The notes below the pieces were generated by a model that saw nothing but the letters and a program-made list of their open reading frames with translations, did no database searches and had not been told where the DNA came from. Both the position numbers and the translations under genes were made by a program. Positions 35,732-44,020 of a stretch of DNA of 64,000 bases are shown here, one piece after another (the stretch's first letter is position 1; the number at the start of each line of letters is the position of its first letter). The DNA lies in assembly GCA_021107945.1 (NCBI GenBank), contig JAIORV010000187.1, positions 36,237-100,236 on the forward strand, in the 5' to 3' direction. The DNA comes from Vulcanimicrobiota bacterium. GTDB taxonomy: Bacteria > Vulcanimicrobiota > JAJTBE01.

Positions 35732-37540
35732 TTGAGCAACGATGACGAATTAGATAAAGATGAATTAACGAAGCCCGGCAACGGTGAAGAGGAGAAAAGA
35801 CTGTTGGATTCCGAGGGCAAGGATGAAACCCCGCAGGAAGCCAACCTCAAGGTTGAGGCGCAGGTAGAAGAATATGAAATAGAGTTGAAAAAGAAATACC
35901 GGCGCGAGGGCGATAAGCAACTCATCAAAAAGGAAAAGAAGGTATTTCGGGATCGTTTGATGGAGAGAGAACTTCAGGATGAGGAAAGGGATATTGAAGA
36001 TATCCGCAAGGAAGAGCGTTTCAATATAAGCACCAATTTGATCCTCTCCCTTGTTTTCCTTGGAATATTCATAGTCTGGGCTGTTGTATTTGCAAAGGGA
36101 CTGGAGAATATTTCAGAAGATATTCAGAATTTCATGTCAAAAAACTTCGGCTGGTTTTATATTCTGGCAAGCTCAGGATTTTTGATCTATCTTGTATATC
36201 TTGTATTTTCCAGATTCGGAAATGTTGTATTGGGAGACCCGGGAGAGAAGCCTGAGTTTTCTAATTTTTCCTGGTATGCAATGTTATTTTCAGCCGGAAT
36301 GGGAACCGGCCTGCTGTTCTGGGGCGGAGCGGAACCCCTGAGTCACTTCCTTTACCCACCGGTTGGGGTGGGAGGCACCGCAGAGGCCGCGAGGCAGGCA
36401 ATGGTCTATACCTCGTTCCACTGGGGATTTCATGCCTGGGCGATTTACACCGTTGCGGCAGTTGGAGTTGCATACTACGGATTCAGAAAGAGAAAGAAAT
36501 ATCTTGTTTCATCAAGTGTAATGGATGTATTTGAGAATCGCACGATTAACAGAGCGCTGAAGATATTTGCAGATCTGGTGTCAACACTTGCAGTTGTATT
36601 TGGAGTCGCCGCTTCCATAGGAATGGGTATCACATCTATATACAAGGGACTTAATTGGGTTTACCACTTTGACATATCCAAAACGGTCGGATATGTGGGT
36701 ATTCTGATCCTTATGACATTTTTCTTTATACTATCGGCAAGCACTGGTTTAAAAAAAGGTATCAAGATTTTATCTAATGTCAATATTATTGTCGCTATTG
36801 TTTTAATGATTTTCGTATTTCTTGTAGGCCCCAAGTTGTTTATTCTCAAAGTCTTTGTTGACTCGATAGGTCAGTACCTGGGACAGCTTTTTCAGTTAAG
36901 CTTCCAGATTGCTCCTTTCACACCGAAATACGAGCAATGGATGGGAAACTGGACGCTTTCATGGTTTACATGGTGGATAGCCTGGGCGCCTTTTGTAGGA
37001 ATATTTATCGCCAGGATATCCAAGGGAAGAACAATCAAAGAATTGATTTTAGGTTCATTACTCGTGCCTGCAGTTTTCTCCATTTTGTGGTTTGCGGTAT
37101 TCGGAGGGTGTGCCCTGCATCTTGAGATATATACCCAAAACGGTATCGGTACGCTATTACAGACGGAGGGTGAGACGGTAGCGCTGTTCGCCCTCTTGCA
37201 ACAATATCCGATGCCGTTGATAACTTCAGGCATCGCCATATTCCTACTGTTTACATTCCTTGTCACATCCGCTGACTCGGCGACGTTTGTCATCAGCATG
37301 ATGACAACCGAGGGTGATCTTGATCCCGGGCTTGGAATGAAAATTTTATGGGGTGTGATAATCTCTGTTGTTACCCTGATTCTACTCATCTCCGGGATAA
37401 CGAATCCGACCGCTGATGCCTTCAGCTCTATCAAGGCGGCGGTTCTGACATTCGCATTCCCATTCTGCCTGGTATTGATCCTTATTACTATTTCGGTTTA
37501 TATCAGGTTGTCGAGACAGGTAAAGCAGAAGAGAATTTAA
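35732..37540 (+). CDS. BCCT-family transporter (betaine/choline/carnitine type)
   Basis: 602 residues. Twelve membrane helices follow a hydrophilic cytoplasmic N-terminus of about 105 residues. The BCCT signature is intact (WFTWWIAWAPFVGIFIARIS near 410), as are GMGTGLLFWGGAEPL (near 190) and the SADSATFV segment late in the protein. It imports compatible solutes such as betaine, driven by sodium or protons. The long, highly charged N-terminus (DDELDKDELTKPGNGEEEKR and on) is unlike most family members, which often carry regulatory tails at the C-terminus. TTG start after AGAAGGGG. Confidence 0.92.
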   Translation: MSNDDELDKDELTKPGNGEEEKRLLDSEGKDETPQEANLKVEAQVEEYEIELKKKYRREGDKQLIKKEKKVFRDRLMERELQDEERDIEDIRKEERFNISTNLILSLVFLGIFIVWAVVFAKGLENISEDIQNFMSKNFGWFYILASSGFLIYLVYLVFSRFGNVVLGDPGEKPEFSNFSWYAMLFSAGMGTGLLFWGGAEPLSHFLYPPVGVGGTAEAARQAMVYTSFHWGFHAWAIYTVAAVGVAYYGFRKRKKYLVSSSVMDVFENRTINRALKIFADLVSTLAVVFGVAASIGMGITSIYKGLNWVYHFDISKTVGYVGILILMTFFFILSASTGLKKGIKILSNVNIIVAIVLMIFVFLVGPKLFILKVFVDSIGQYLGQLFQLSFQIAPFTPKYEQWMGNWTLSWFTWWIAWAPFVGIFIARISKGRTIKELILGSLLVPAVFSILWFAVFGGCALHLEIYTQNGIGTLLQTEGETVALFALLQQYPMPLITSGIAIFLLFTFLVTSADSATFVISMMTTEGDLDPGLGMKILWGVIISVVTLILLISGITNPTADAFSSIKAAVLTFAFPFCLVLILITISVYIRLSRQVKQKRI

Positions 37541-37681
37541 TTCACAACAGATTATAGAACTTCCAATAGCTGATTCTATTTTATTAACTTATCTTAATTT
37601 TCTTTATTTTTATGAGATCTTTACATTTACAAATGACGAGTGATATAATGATCAAGATAAATTTCATTAGGAGTGTTGTTT

Positions 37682-39205
37682 ATGTTAATAAATTCAATGA
37701 ATCAATTAATGATGCAGAACTTGATGAGGATCAGAGGGCATAGAGGCCCAAGACCCCCAAGCTGCAGAAAGCCCGGAGGGCAGTTTGGCGACGATAGTGT
37801 TAATATATCCCTTTTGTGCCAGGAGGAGGGAGACATGTCCCTTTTTGGCGGACTCTTCGCCGGGTTAAATAGCTTTGGTATGATGGGCGGAGGCATGGGC
37901 ATGGGAATGTGCATGTTTGGAATGATGGGTATGGACGGAATGATGTGTATGTTTGGCATGTTTGGTATGGATGGAATGATGGGAATGATGGGAATGATGG
38001 GAATGATGGGTGGAATGATGGGAGGTTACGAAAGCGGATGCGGCGGAGCCCAGATGGGCGCATCGGCATTTGCTTATGCAAGTCAATCCCAGTCTTATTC
38101 AGCCGGAGCCAGTGCAGGTGTAAGTGCGAGTGCGAGTGCAGGTGTAAGTGCAGGTGGGAGTCATTATACTCCTCCTCACATTCCTTCACCCAATCCCGGG
38201 AATTCAACACCTTCTCCCGGAACTCCGGAAGCAAAAGAGATTCTGGCATCTGCAGGTGCGGCAACCGCTACAGATAAGGCTTCAGCCCTTGCGGCGGCGG
38301 CAGCCAAAAATGTAGAAGCTTCAGCAAAGGAATTAGGATATGATGATCAAACCGCCAAAGATTTGGCTAAGATTACACAAGCAACAATGGATAAATACAC
38401 GGGCTCCAGTAAAGATAATGTAAGTGTTGAATCAGGAGCTGCGGCATCAGGCGATCAGGCGGCGGCGGCGGCGGCGGCCAACGCAAATGGAGTAACCTCT
38501 GCGGCGGCTACCGGTGACGGAAGCAAAGCCAAGGCAGGTTCTAAGTCGATAACGGACGGAAGTGGTTTAGATTCAGTCAGCTCGGCGGCATCCAATGAAA
38601 AAGGAGAGGGTACGTCAATATCCGACGTGGTTAACAGCGCAGTTGACGCCACGACTTCTGCAACTGTCAGCACAAGTGTGAAAGCTTCCGACAAAACCAC
38701 TGCCATGCACGAAACCGTAGCTAAATCCATAGAAGCCGGGCTCAGAGAGCAGGGCATAACCGACCAGTCGGTAATTGACAGCGCTATAGCCGACGCAAAG
38801 GGTCAAGTTTCCGAGAAGATTGGAGAGGCAAAAGGAGAAGTCGAAAGTTCTTCCGGAACCGCTACAAGCGACAAAAAGGGTGAAACGGGAAGTTCTTCCT
38901 CATCTTCGGCTTCAGTTGACGGAGAAGCAAAATCGAAATCTAAATCATCACAAAAACATGGAACTTCCAAATCAAAATCATCGGCTGAAGGATCCGGAGA
39001 GGGCGGTGGAACCGCTTCCACATCCTCCAGCACCAGAGGAAGTTCGAAGGCTTCCGCTTCCGGTAGTGGCGCCAAATCCTCTTCATCAGGCAAGTCCAGT
39101 GGAGCGGCGGCGAACTCCAGCGGATCAACTTCTGCCAGTGGAAGTTCAGGCGTTTCACAAAGTGGTGGAAATTCCTCATCTGCATCCTCAGGAGGAAAAA
39201 ATTAA
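37682..39205 (+). CDS. Low-complexity Met/Gly then Ser/Ala-rich protein
   Basis: 507 residues from an ATG with AGGAG at good spacing. Residues about 55-125 are dominated by methionine and glycine (runs such as MMGMMGMMGMMGG, encoded by 9-base tandem units); then comes a Ser/Ala/Gly section (SASASAGVSAG), a predicted helical alanine-rich middle with some ordinary helices (EASAKELGYDDQTAKDLAKI; ETVAKSIEAGLREQGI), and a serine-rich tail. There is no signal peptide. The composition suggests a structural or surface protein, possibly exported by a non-Sec route. I recognise no family. It is followed by a strong terminator and stands alone. Confidence 0.6.
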   Translation: MLINSMNQLMMQNLMRIRGHRGPRPPSCRKPGGQFGDDSVNISLLCQEEGDMSLFGGLFAGLNSFGMMGGGMGMGMCMFGMMGMDGMMCMFGMFGMDGMMGMMGMMGMMGGMMGGYESGCGGAQMGASAFAYASQSQSYSAGASAGVSASASAGVSAGGSHYTPPHIPSPNPGNSTPSPGTPEAKEILASAGAATATDKASALAAAAAKNVEASAKELGYDDQTAKDLAKITQATMDKYTGSSKDNVSVESGAAASGDQAAAAAAANANGVTSAAATGDGSKAKAGSKSITDGSGLDSVSSAASNEKGEGTSISDVVNSAVDATTSATVSTSVKASDKTTAMHETVAKSIEAGLREQGITDQSVIDSAIADAKGQVSEKIGEAKGEVESSSGTATSDKKGETGSSSSSSASVDGEAKSKSKSSQKHGTSKSKSSAEGSGEGGGTASTSSSTRGSSKASASGSGAKSSSSGKSSGAAANSSGSTSASGSSGVSQSGGNSSSASSGGKN

Positions 39206-39225
39206 ATCAGTTATAAGGATAATTC

Positions 39226-39265
39226 AAAGCCTGTGGAGAATACCCAGCTTCACAGGCTTTTATTT
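39226..39265 (+). terminator. Rho-independent terminator
   Basis: AAAGCCTGTG and CACAGGCTTT form a ten-base stem around a 15-base loop, followed by TTATTT, 20 bases after the stop of the low-complexity protein gene. Confidence 0.85.
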
Positions 39266-39369
39266 AGTTATTATCCAGGCCCATAAATTTTTGGCGAACA
39301 AGGGGCAACTGCCCTTTGTTGCCGGGTTTACGTAGATCCGGAGTTACGCAGAAATGGCTCAAGAATAAT

Positions 39370-39540
39370 GTCATTGCGAGAAAAGCGAATCAATCTCCCT
39401 TTCGGGAAATGGGAAAAGTGAGATGGGAAGAGGGGAAGAAGGAATTCCCGCATCTCTACTCTCGTTTCTCCCCTCTCGCCTCCAAAGAGTGAGATTAGTT
39501 CCTTCGCTTCGCTCAGGATCGTTATGCTCCTCGCAATGAC
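39370..39540. repeat. MITE-like element with GTCATTGCGAG ends
   Basis: Perfect 11-base terminal inverted repeats GTCATTGCGAG / CTCGCAATGAC enclose about 150 non-coding bases with GCGAATCAATCTC and TCGCTTCGCTCAGGATCG. Elements of this type are widespread in bacterial genomes. It leaves the next gene's ribosome binding site intact. Confidence 0.75.
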
Positions 39541-39581
39541 AGAATGCGTAAGTCCTGGTAGATGAAAGGAGATGTATGTAT

Positions 39582-40268
39582 ATGTCCAAATACTATGATT
39601 CAAAAAAAGCAATAGATCTAAAATACTATTTTGAACCGGGACTTATAACAGTTTCGGAAATTGTAATTAATTCATTGGTAAAAGCCCGGATTGAAAAAGG
39701 AGAAGGAACCTCAAAATCAAAAGTAATATTTAAAATTACTAACAAGATTAAGGAAATAGACCCGGATGAAAGTGCGGTAATAACAAGTCACTATGATTTG
39801 GTGAAATACTTCAGGAACGATGTGGAGTCCACCCCTTTGCCCGAATTCCCAAAGCAAGGTTCCGATATTACCTCCGCAATGACACCTACGGGGCATTTGG
39901 AAAGTGAAAAAATAACATCTCATTTGCATTTCTCTTCTTTCCTCCCACCGGGGCCGGTTCGTCTTTATGACACATGGGAGGGACTGACGAAAGTTGATGA
40001 CCCTCCAACAGAGATAGAAGTCACATACACCCTCGAAGACATTGAGGAAGACCCTGCATATGGACCGGTTGCAAAAATAAGTTATCATTCTATCAGAAAG
40101 GAAATAGTGGATGAGAGAGGGGCAATTCACGAGGTGTTTTCTTTCGGTAGTCACCACTTTGCTTTGGATGGTTATCTCGTCAAAGCGGACATGAACACAA
40201 TTTGCAATACAAAATCGCCTGATGCAGACCTCGTCAGTGAAGTAAATATTCAGTTCAAGTTGTTATAA
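39582..40268 (+). CDS. Unknown protein
   Basis: About 228 residues, soluble, acidic, no signal peptide or membrane segment. It is beta-rich with phrases such as KYYFEPGLITVSEIVINSLV, EIEVTYTLEDIEEDPAYGP and FSFGSHHFALDGYLVKA, and it ends with a strand-like SEVNIQFKLL. I recognise no family. AAAGGAG (39565-39571) precedes two close ATGs (39576 and 39582); the second is better spaced. It stands alone between repeat elements. Confidence 0.55.
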   Translation: MSKYYDSKKAIDLKYYFEPGLITVSEIVINSLVKARIEKGEGTSKSKVIFKITNKIKEIDPDESAVITSHYDLVKYFRNDVESTPLPEFPKQGSDITSAMTPTGHLESEKITSHLHFSSFLPPGPVRLYDTWEGLTKVDDPPTEIEVTYTLEDIEEDPAYGPVAKISYHSIRKEIVDERGAIHEVFSFGSHHFALDGYLVKADMNTICNTKSPDADLVSEVNIQFKLL

Positions 40269-40418
40269 AAGTATCCATTCACCGCAAGAACTACGAAGAA
40301 TAGCGCAGTCCGGATCCGCAGGATGGGTTTCCTAACCCCGATAAACGAATGACGCAGGACGGATGGAGGATTTGATTTTCACCACGAAGACACGAAGCTA
40401 ATGAAGAATCTAAAAATC

Positions 40419-40448
40419 AAAAAACTCCATTTTATATGAGGAGTTTTT
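40419..40448. terminator. Bidirectional-looking terminator hairpin
   Basis: AAAAACTCC and GGAGTTTTT pair around an 11-base AT loop, with A and T tracts on either side. It is 150 bases after the unknown gene and could serve either strand. Confidence 0.6.
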
Positions 40449-40674
40449 CAATTCAGACTTCATACAGTTAAACCCGGATAATGCTTTTTAATTCAACGCA
40501 GAGGACGCGGAGGGCGCAGAGATTTGATTGTGTACGAGGGTTCACTGCCAATTAATCGCATCAATTTCCAGGCATTCTCCGATATAATTTTATACCGGTG
40601 ATAAATGGACTATTTCCCCGGCGAAAAGCTACAATACGATAATTACAGGATTCCAAATGTATTTTTAGGGTTAA

Positions 40675-40701
40675 AGGGGCCGATCGGGATGACCGGCCCC
40701 T
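40675..40701 (-). terminator. Terminator of the saccharopine operon
   Basis: AGGGGCCG and CGGCCCCT form an eight-base GC-rich stem, about 37 bases beyond the stop of the saccharopine reductase gene. The following T-run is weak. Confidence 0.55.
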
Positions 40702-40737
40702 ATTTAAATTACGGGGTAATCTGTGAAACAATACGAT

Positions 40738-42126
40738 TTAGAGTACTGTCCCATAATACCTCTGTGGTGTTTGTTCCGGCATCATCGGGGATTTTTCGAG
40801 AACCTGAACCTTCTCGTCAAATTTGACTCCCATTTTTTCCAATTCATCCAGAACAGGCAAGTATATTTCAGGATCAACAGGCATTCGCACACCCGTTCCC
40901 TTGATATCTCCGTTTAGAATTAACTTTGTAGCAATAGCGGCGGGAAGACTTACGGTGCGCGCCATTGATGAATCTCCACCGGGAATTCCAAAATCGACAA
41001 GTGTTGCTGTGATTTTTTCTTTTCTTCCCTTTTGCGGATAAGACACAATAAATACATGATTGAGGATGATCATATCTCTCTCGCCCTCTTTATATGGCAT
41101 TTTCTCCTGCATTATGCCGGAGAGAATGTCCATGGGGTTCAGCACTATGCCTTCCGGTATTCCGACATCATCAAACAAGCCGAGCCACTCCATCGCTTTT
41201 ATCTCGGGTGAATTCACACTAACTCCAAGTTTGCCGGCTACGGATTTCTTAACATCATCGGCAGCGGGATCTCCTGCAAGAACAGCCATAAACTCTTTAT
41301 AAGTGAGTCCGGCATACTTCTTGTCAAGTGTCTCGTCAAGCAATCCGAATTCTGTGAATTTCTTAATAATATCACACCAACCCGGGTTCCTGAGGGTTCC
41401 CCTGAGCATTGTCCTGGTGTCCTTGATATTATACATATCAATATATGGTAATGAATCTCTGTTTGGATAACCCTCGAATTTACCTACAGGAGGCACTTCC
41501 ATCAACCAATAGTTATCAAAAAGATCCTTCCCTTCGATTTCAACAACATTTCCGTCTTTCAGGAATTTGGCGTTGTTTTTCCCTGCCATAAGGACTCCTC
41601 TGGGACTCCAGGAGAATTTATATCCAAAAGGATTGTCATTGTCATCAGGTGCGGGAAGTCCTCCGCAATATGAGTGAAATTCTATGATTTTGCCATCGGA
41701 ATTTTCCACTTCGTGAATAATTTTCATTGCGGACATATGGTCAATACCGGGGTCAAGTCCAATTTCATTAAGAATTATTACATTCTTTTTCTTGGCGGAT
41801 TCGTCAAGATCAGCCATTTCCTTACTGATATAAGATGTTGAAACCATGTGTTTTCCATGTTTTAAACATGCTTTTGCGACTTTCACATGATACGTATATG
41901 GAAGGAGACTGATAACTATATCAGAATTTTTTACAAGCTTACCCAGAAGTGAATTATTATTGATATTGAAACTCATCGCTTTTCCGTTGGGATGATCTGC
42001 GACCAATGCCTTCGCCTTGCTCACAGTTCGGCTTGCAACAGTTACATAGAAATCAGGTTGATCCATCAGATAACTTACCAGGGGTTTGGAAACCATTCCA
42101 GCTCCCAGTACAAGAATTTTTTTCAT
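40738..42126 (-). CDS. Saccharopine dehydrogenase (glutamate-forming type)
   Basis: About 462 residues. N-terminal Rossmann fold KKILVLGAGMVSKPL, then SRTVSKAKAL, SLLPYTYHVKVAKACLKHGK, and NEIGLDPGIDHMSAM, the family's hallmark. It corresponds to the C-terminal half of the animal and plant bifunctional lysine-degradation enzyme and converts saccharopine to glutamate and aminoadipate semialdehyde. ATG at 42126 follows AAAGGAGG. It lies 14 bases downstream of the lysine-ketoglutarate reductase gene; the two form an operon ending at the hairpin at 40675-40701. A homospermidine- or carboxynorspermidine-type relative is less likely given this partner. Confidence 0.88.
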   Translation of the reverse strand: MKKILVLGAGMVSKPLVSYLMDQPDFYVTVASRTVSKAKALVADHPNGKAMSFNINNNSLLGKLVKNSDIVISLLPYTYHVKVAKACLKHGKHMVSTSYISKEMADLDESAKKKNVIILNEIGLDPGIDHMSAMKIIHEVENSDGKIIEFHSYCGGLPAPDDNDNPFGYKFSWSPRGVLMAGKNNAKFLKDGNVVEIEGKDLFDNYWLMEVPPVGKFEGYPNRDSLPYIDMYNIKDTRTMLRGTLRNPGWCDIIKKFTEFGLLDETLDKKYAGLTYKEFMAVLAGDPAADDVKKSVAGKLGVSVNSPEIKAMEWLGLFDDVGIPEGIVLNPMDILSGIMQEKMPYKEGERDMIILNHVFIVSYPQKGRKEKITATLVDFGIPGGDSSMARTVSLPAAIATKLILNGDIKGTGVRMPVDPEIYLPVLDELEKMGVKFDEKVQVLEKSPMMPEQTPQRYYGTVL

Positions 42127-42140
42127 ATTTTTGCCTCCTT

Positions 42141-43460
42141 TTATGCTTGAAGATAGCATTCCAGATATTTGTAATCCGGTGTCAATTTTCCATTATAAAC
42201 TATAACAGCCCGTTTAATTTCGGGAGAATAGTTACTTTCTTCAAAAGACTTTGTCGAATCTTCTTTAACTATTTCAGGGATATAAGGTAAAAGCTTTTCT
42301 CCGAAATATTCCGACGCTTCCCTTGCGATCTCACAGGGGAGATTGTCAACCGCAAGCACAACAATTCCATCACCCTGAAAACCATCTGTTGTATTTTCCG
42401 TTATGGGGTCAAAAACATAAACCGGGTTTCCGGATTGAGTGACATGAGTTGTAAACTCTATCGCCCCTTCAACATCCACGCTGATATCTCCAATTACTTT
42501 GAGCGGGGGTTTTGTCTTGTCCTCCATGTAAAGCCTTTTCATAAGATCTCTCGTGACAAGTCTCGGATATCGGGAGCTCCAGTATATTGCATTTATTAAA
42601 ATTGTCAGGTAAGGAACGTGCCGGTGGAAGATTCCCCGATATTTTCCAGGATTGTCATAATAATCCTGAAGATCGAATTTCTTTGTTTTATCAAGAGGTT
42701 CGGCCATATGCTCTTCCTTGAATACAACCTTGTACACGTGCTTATTTGACAGCTTTTCTCTTTTCCTGAGCCCAGGCAATTCCGACGGGGAAATTTCTAT
42801 TGTGGGCAGTAAGTCCAATATATGCTGCGCGCCCCCGGAGACATTACCATATCCTGCAAATCCACAGACCATTGGGACCAGAGCTTCAGGAATCCCCTCT
42901 TTTTTTATCCTCTCCCCTATTCTGCTCACAGCCGACTCTATATCAGACAGGCTGTCATAATGATATGCCTGTTTCATATCCAAAAGAGGTGTCTTTATTC
43001 CTTCCATATCCATCTTTTTCCCAAACGCCCATAGAGAATCAACCATTCCGGCAAGACCTGCGAAGTTTCCAAAAAATATCAAACGTCTTCCTGAATCTTC
43101 GGTGATTTTTTCGTAATCAATAAGACGGGATCCGGTATCCATATATTTTCTTAAGAGGTGCATATTATGTGATTGCCCTTTTATAACATGGGCAAAATTT
43201 ACATAAGTTTTCCCGGGTTTTATATAATCTTCAGGTAATTCCTTGACTGCAATTACTGTCTTTGTCGGGCTTAGATCCTCCTGAACAATCGCCCCTGCCT
43301 TTTTGTATTCTTCATCTGAAAAAATCCTGATATCTGAAGGTTGAATATAAACCTGAATATCATGCTCCTGTATCAACTTTTTTACATGTGCGGGTGTAAG
43401 AGGAACCCTTTTTTCCCACTCACTCTTGTCCTCTCTCCTTATTCCTATGCGATGTTGCAA
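42141..43460 (-). CDS. Lysine-ketoglutarate reductase (saccharopine-forming)
   Basis: 439 residues of the alanine-dehydrogenase/LKR fold: IGIRREDKSEWEKRVPLTP at the N-terminus (K and R for substrate), FAHVIKGQ, LIDYEKI and FFGNFAGLAGMVDSLWAFG. It matches the N-terminal half of the bifunctional LKR/SDH enzyme, condensing lysine and 2-oxoglutarate to saccharopine with NADPH. TTG start with AAGGAG eight bases upstream. With the downstream gene this gives the first two steps of lysine catabolism as two polypeptides. Confidence 0.88.
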   Translation of the reverse strand: MQHRIGIRREDKSEWEKRVPLTPAHVKKLIQEHDIQVYIQPSDIRIFSDEEYKKAGAIVQEDLSPTKTVIAVKELPEDYIKPGKTYVNFAHVIKGQSHNMHLLRKYMDTGSRLIDYEKITEDSGRRLIFFGNFAGLAGMVDSLWAFGKKMDMEGIKTPLLDMKQAYHYDSLSDIESAVSRIGERIKKEGIPEALVPMVCGFAGYGNVSGGAQHILDLLPTIEISPSELPGLRKREKLSNKHVYKVVFKEEHMAEPLDKTKKFDLQDYYDNPGKYRGIFHRHVPYLTILINAIYWSSRYPRLVTRDLMKRLYMEDKTKPPLKVIGDISVDVEGAIEFTTHVTQSGNPVYVFDPITENTTDGFQGDGIVVLAVDNLPCEIAREASEYFGEKLLPYIPEIVKEDSTKSFEESNYSPEIKRAVIVYNGKLTPDYKYLECYLQA

Positions 43461-44020
43461 CTGTCTGTCTCCTTCCTAAAACATGCTAAAAATACCGTCG
43501 AAAGACGGATTTTCCTGTGTTTTCTAATTCCGATAAAAATATCCTTCTATAATAATAATCTTTATTACTATTCAACGCCCTGAAATGATTGTCTTTCTGA
43601 GCGGATCACGAATAATTTTCTTGAATCCGATTACTTTCTCAAGGACGGGATTATGTTGTGTCCGGGGATTAACACAGCGAAGAATCTCAACCCGGGTGGG
43701 GTGGAGGGAACAAGGGTCGATAAGAAGGAGGGTTGTTTTATTAGAGCCTTCAGGGGGAGATCCTTCGCTGATTAATATATCGGAGGTAAGGAAGGCTCTC
43801 TCCTGCCAAGGTTGATCCAGTAAAGAAAGGTTATCGTATTCCGCTCAGAGCCTGTCCTTGAACGAAGTGAAGGAATGACAGTTTTACGCATTTTTTCCCT
43901 GGAAATGTGTAAGTTCTGACAATCTTTTAATAAATGGATTCATAAGAAGGATTCTTCAAAGGGTAATCAAGAATTATGAGATCCGGCAGTCGAGTTTAAA
44001 ATGGTATAGAAGGGATACAG
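43461..44020. other. Divergent intergenic region with MITE-like element
   Basis: About 560 bases between the divergent saccharopine operon and the Hsp90-like gene. The bulk is the element at 43591-43879. The remaining AT-rich flanks presumably hold both promoters; none is clear. Confidence 0.45.
43591..43879. repeat. MITE-like element related to 14976-15192
   Basis: Begins GTCTTTCTGAGCGGATCACG and ends AAGGAATGAC. Inner phrases ATTACTTTCTCAAGGACGGG, ACACAGCGAAGAATCTCA, GATCCTTCGCTG and CTGCCAAGGTTGATCCAG parallel the smaller copy; an insertion of about 70 bases distinguishes it. Confidence 0.65.

Larger units (their letters stand above)
40269..40737. other. Intergenic region with repeats and two terminators
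   Basis: Contains reverse or partial copies of the gene-flanking repeat families (TTCACCGCAAGAACTACGAA near 40278, CACCACGAAGACACGAAGC near 40380, GCAGAGGACGCGGAGGGCGC near 40500) and the two hairpins listed separately. No gene seen. Confidence 0.5.

Noticed and set aside
37702..39185. Antisense frames within the Met/Gly and Ser/Ala-rich gene.
   Set aside because: They are low-complexity shadows rich in His/Pro or Glu/Leu, with no initiation signals.
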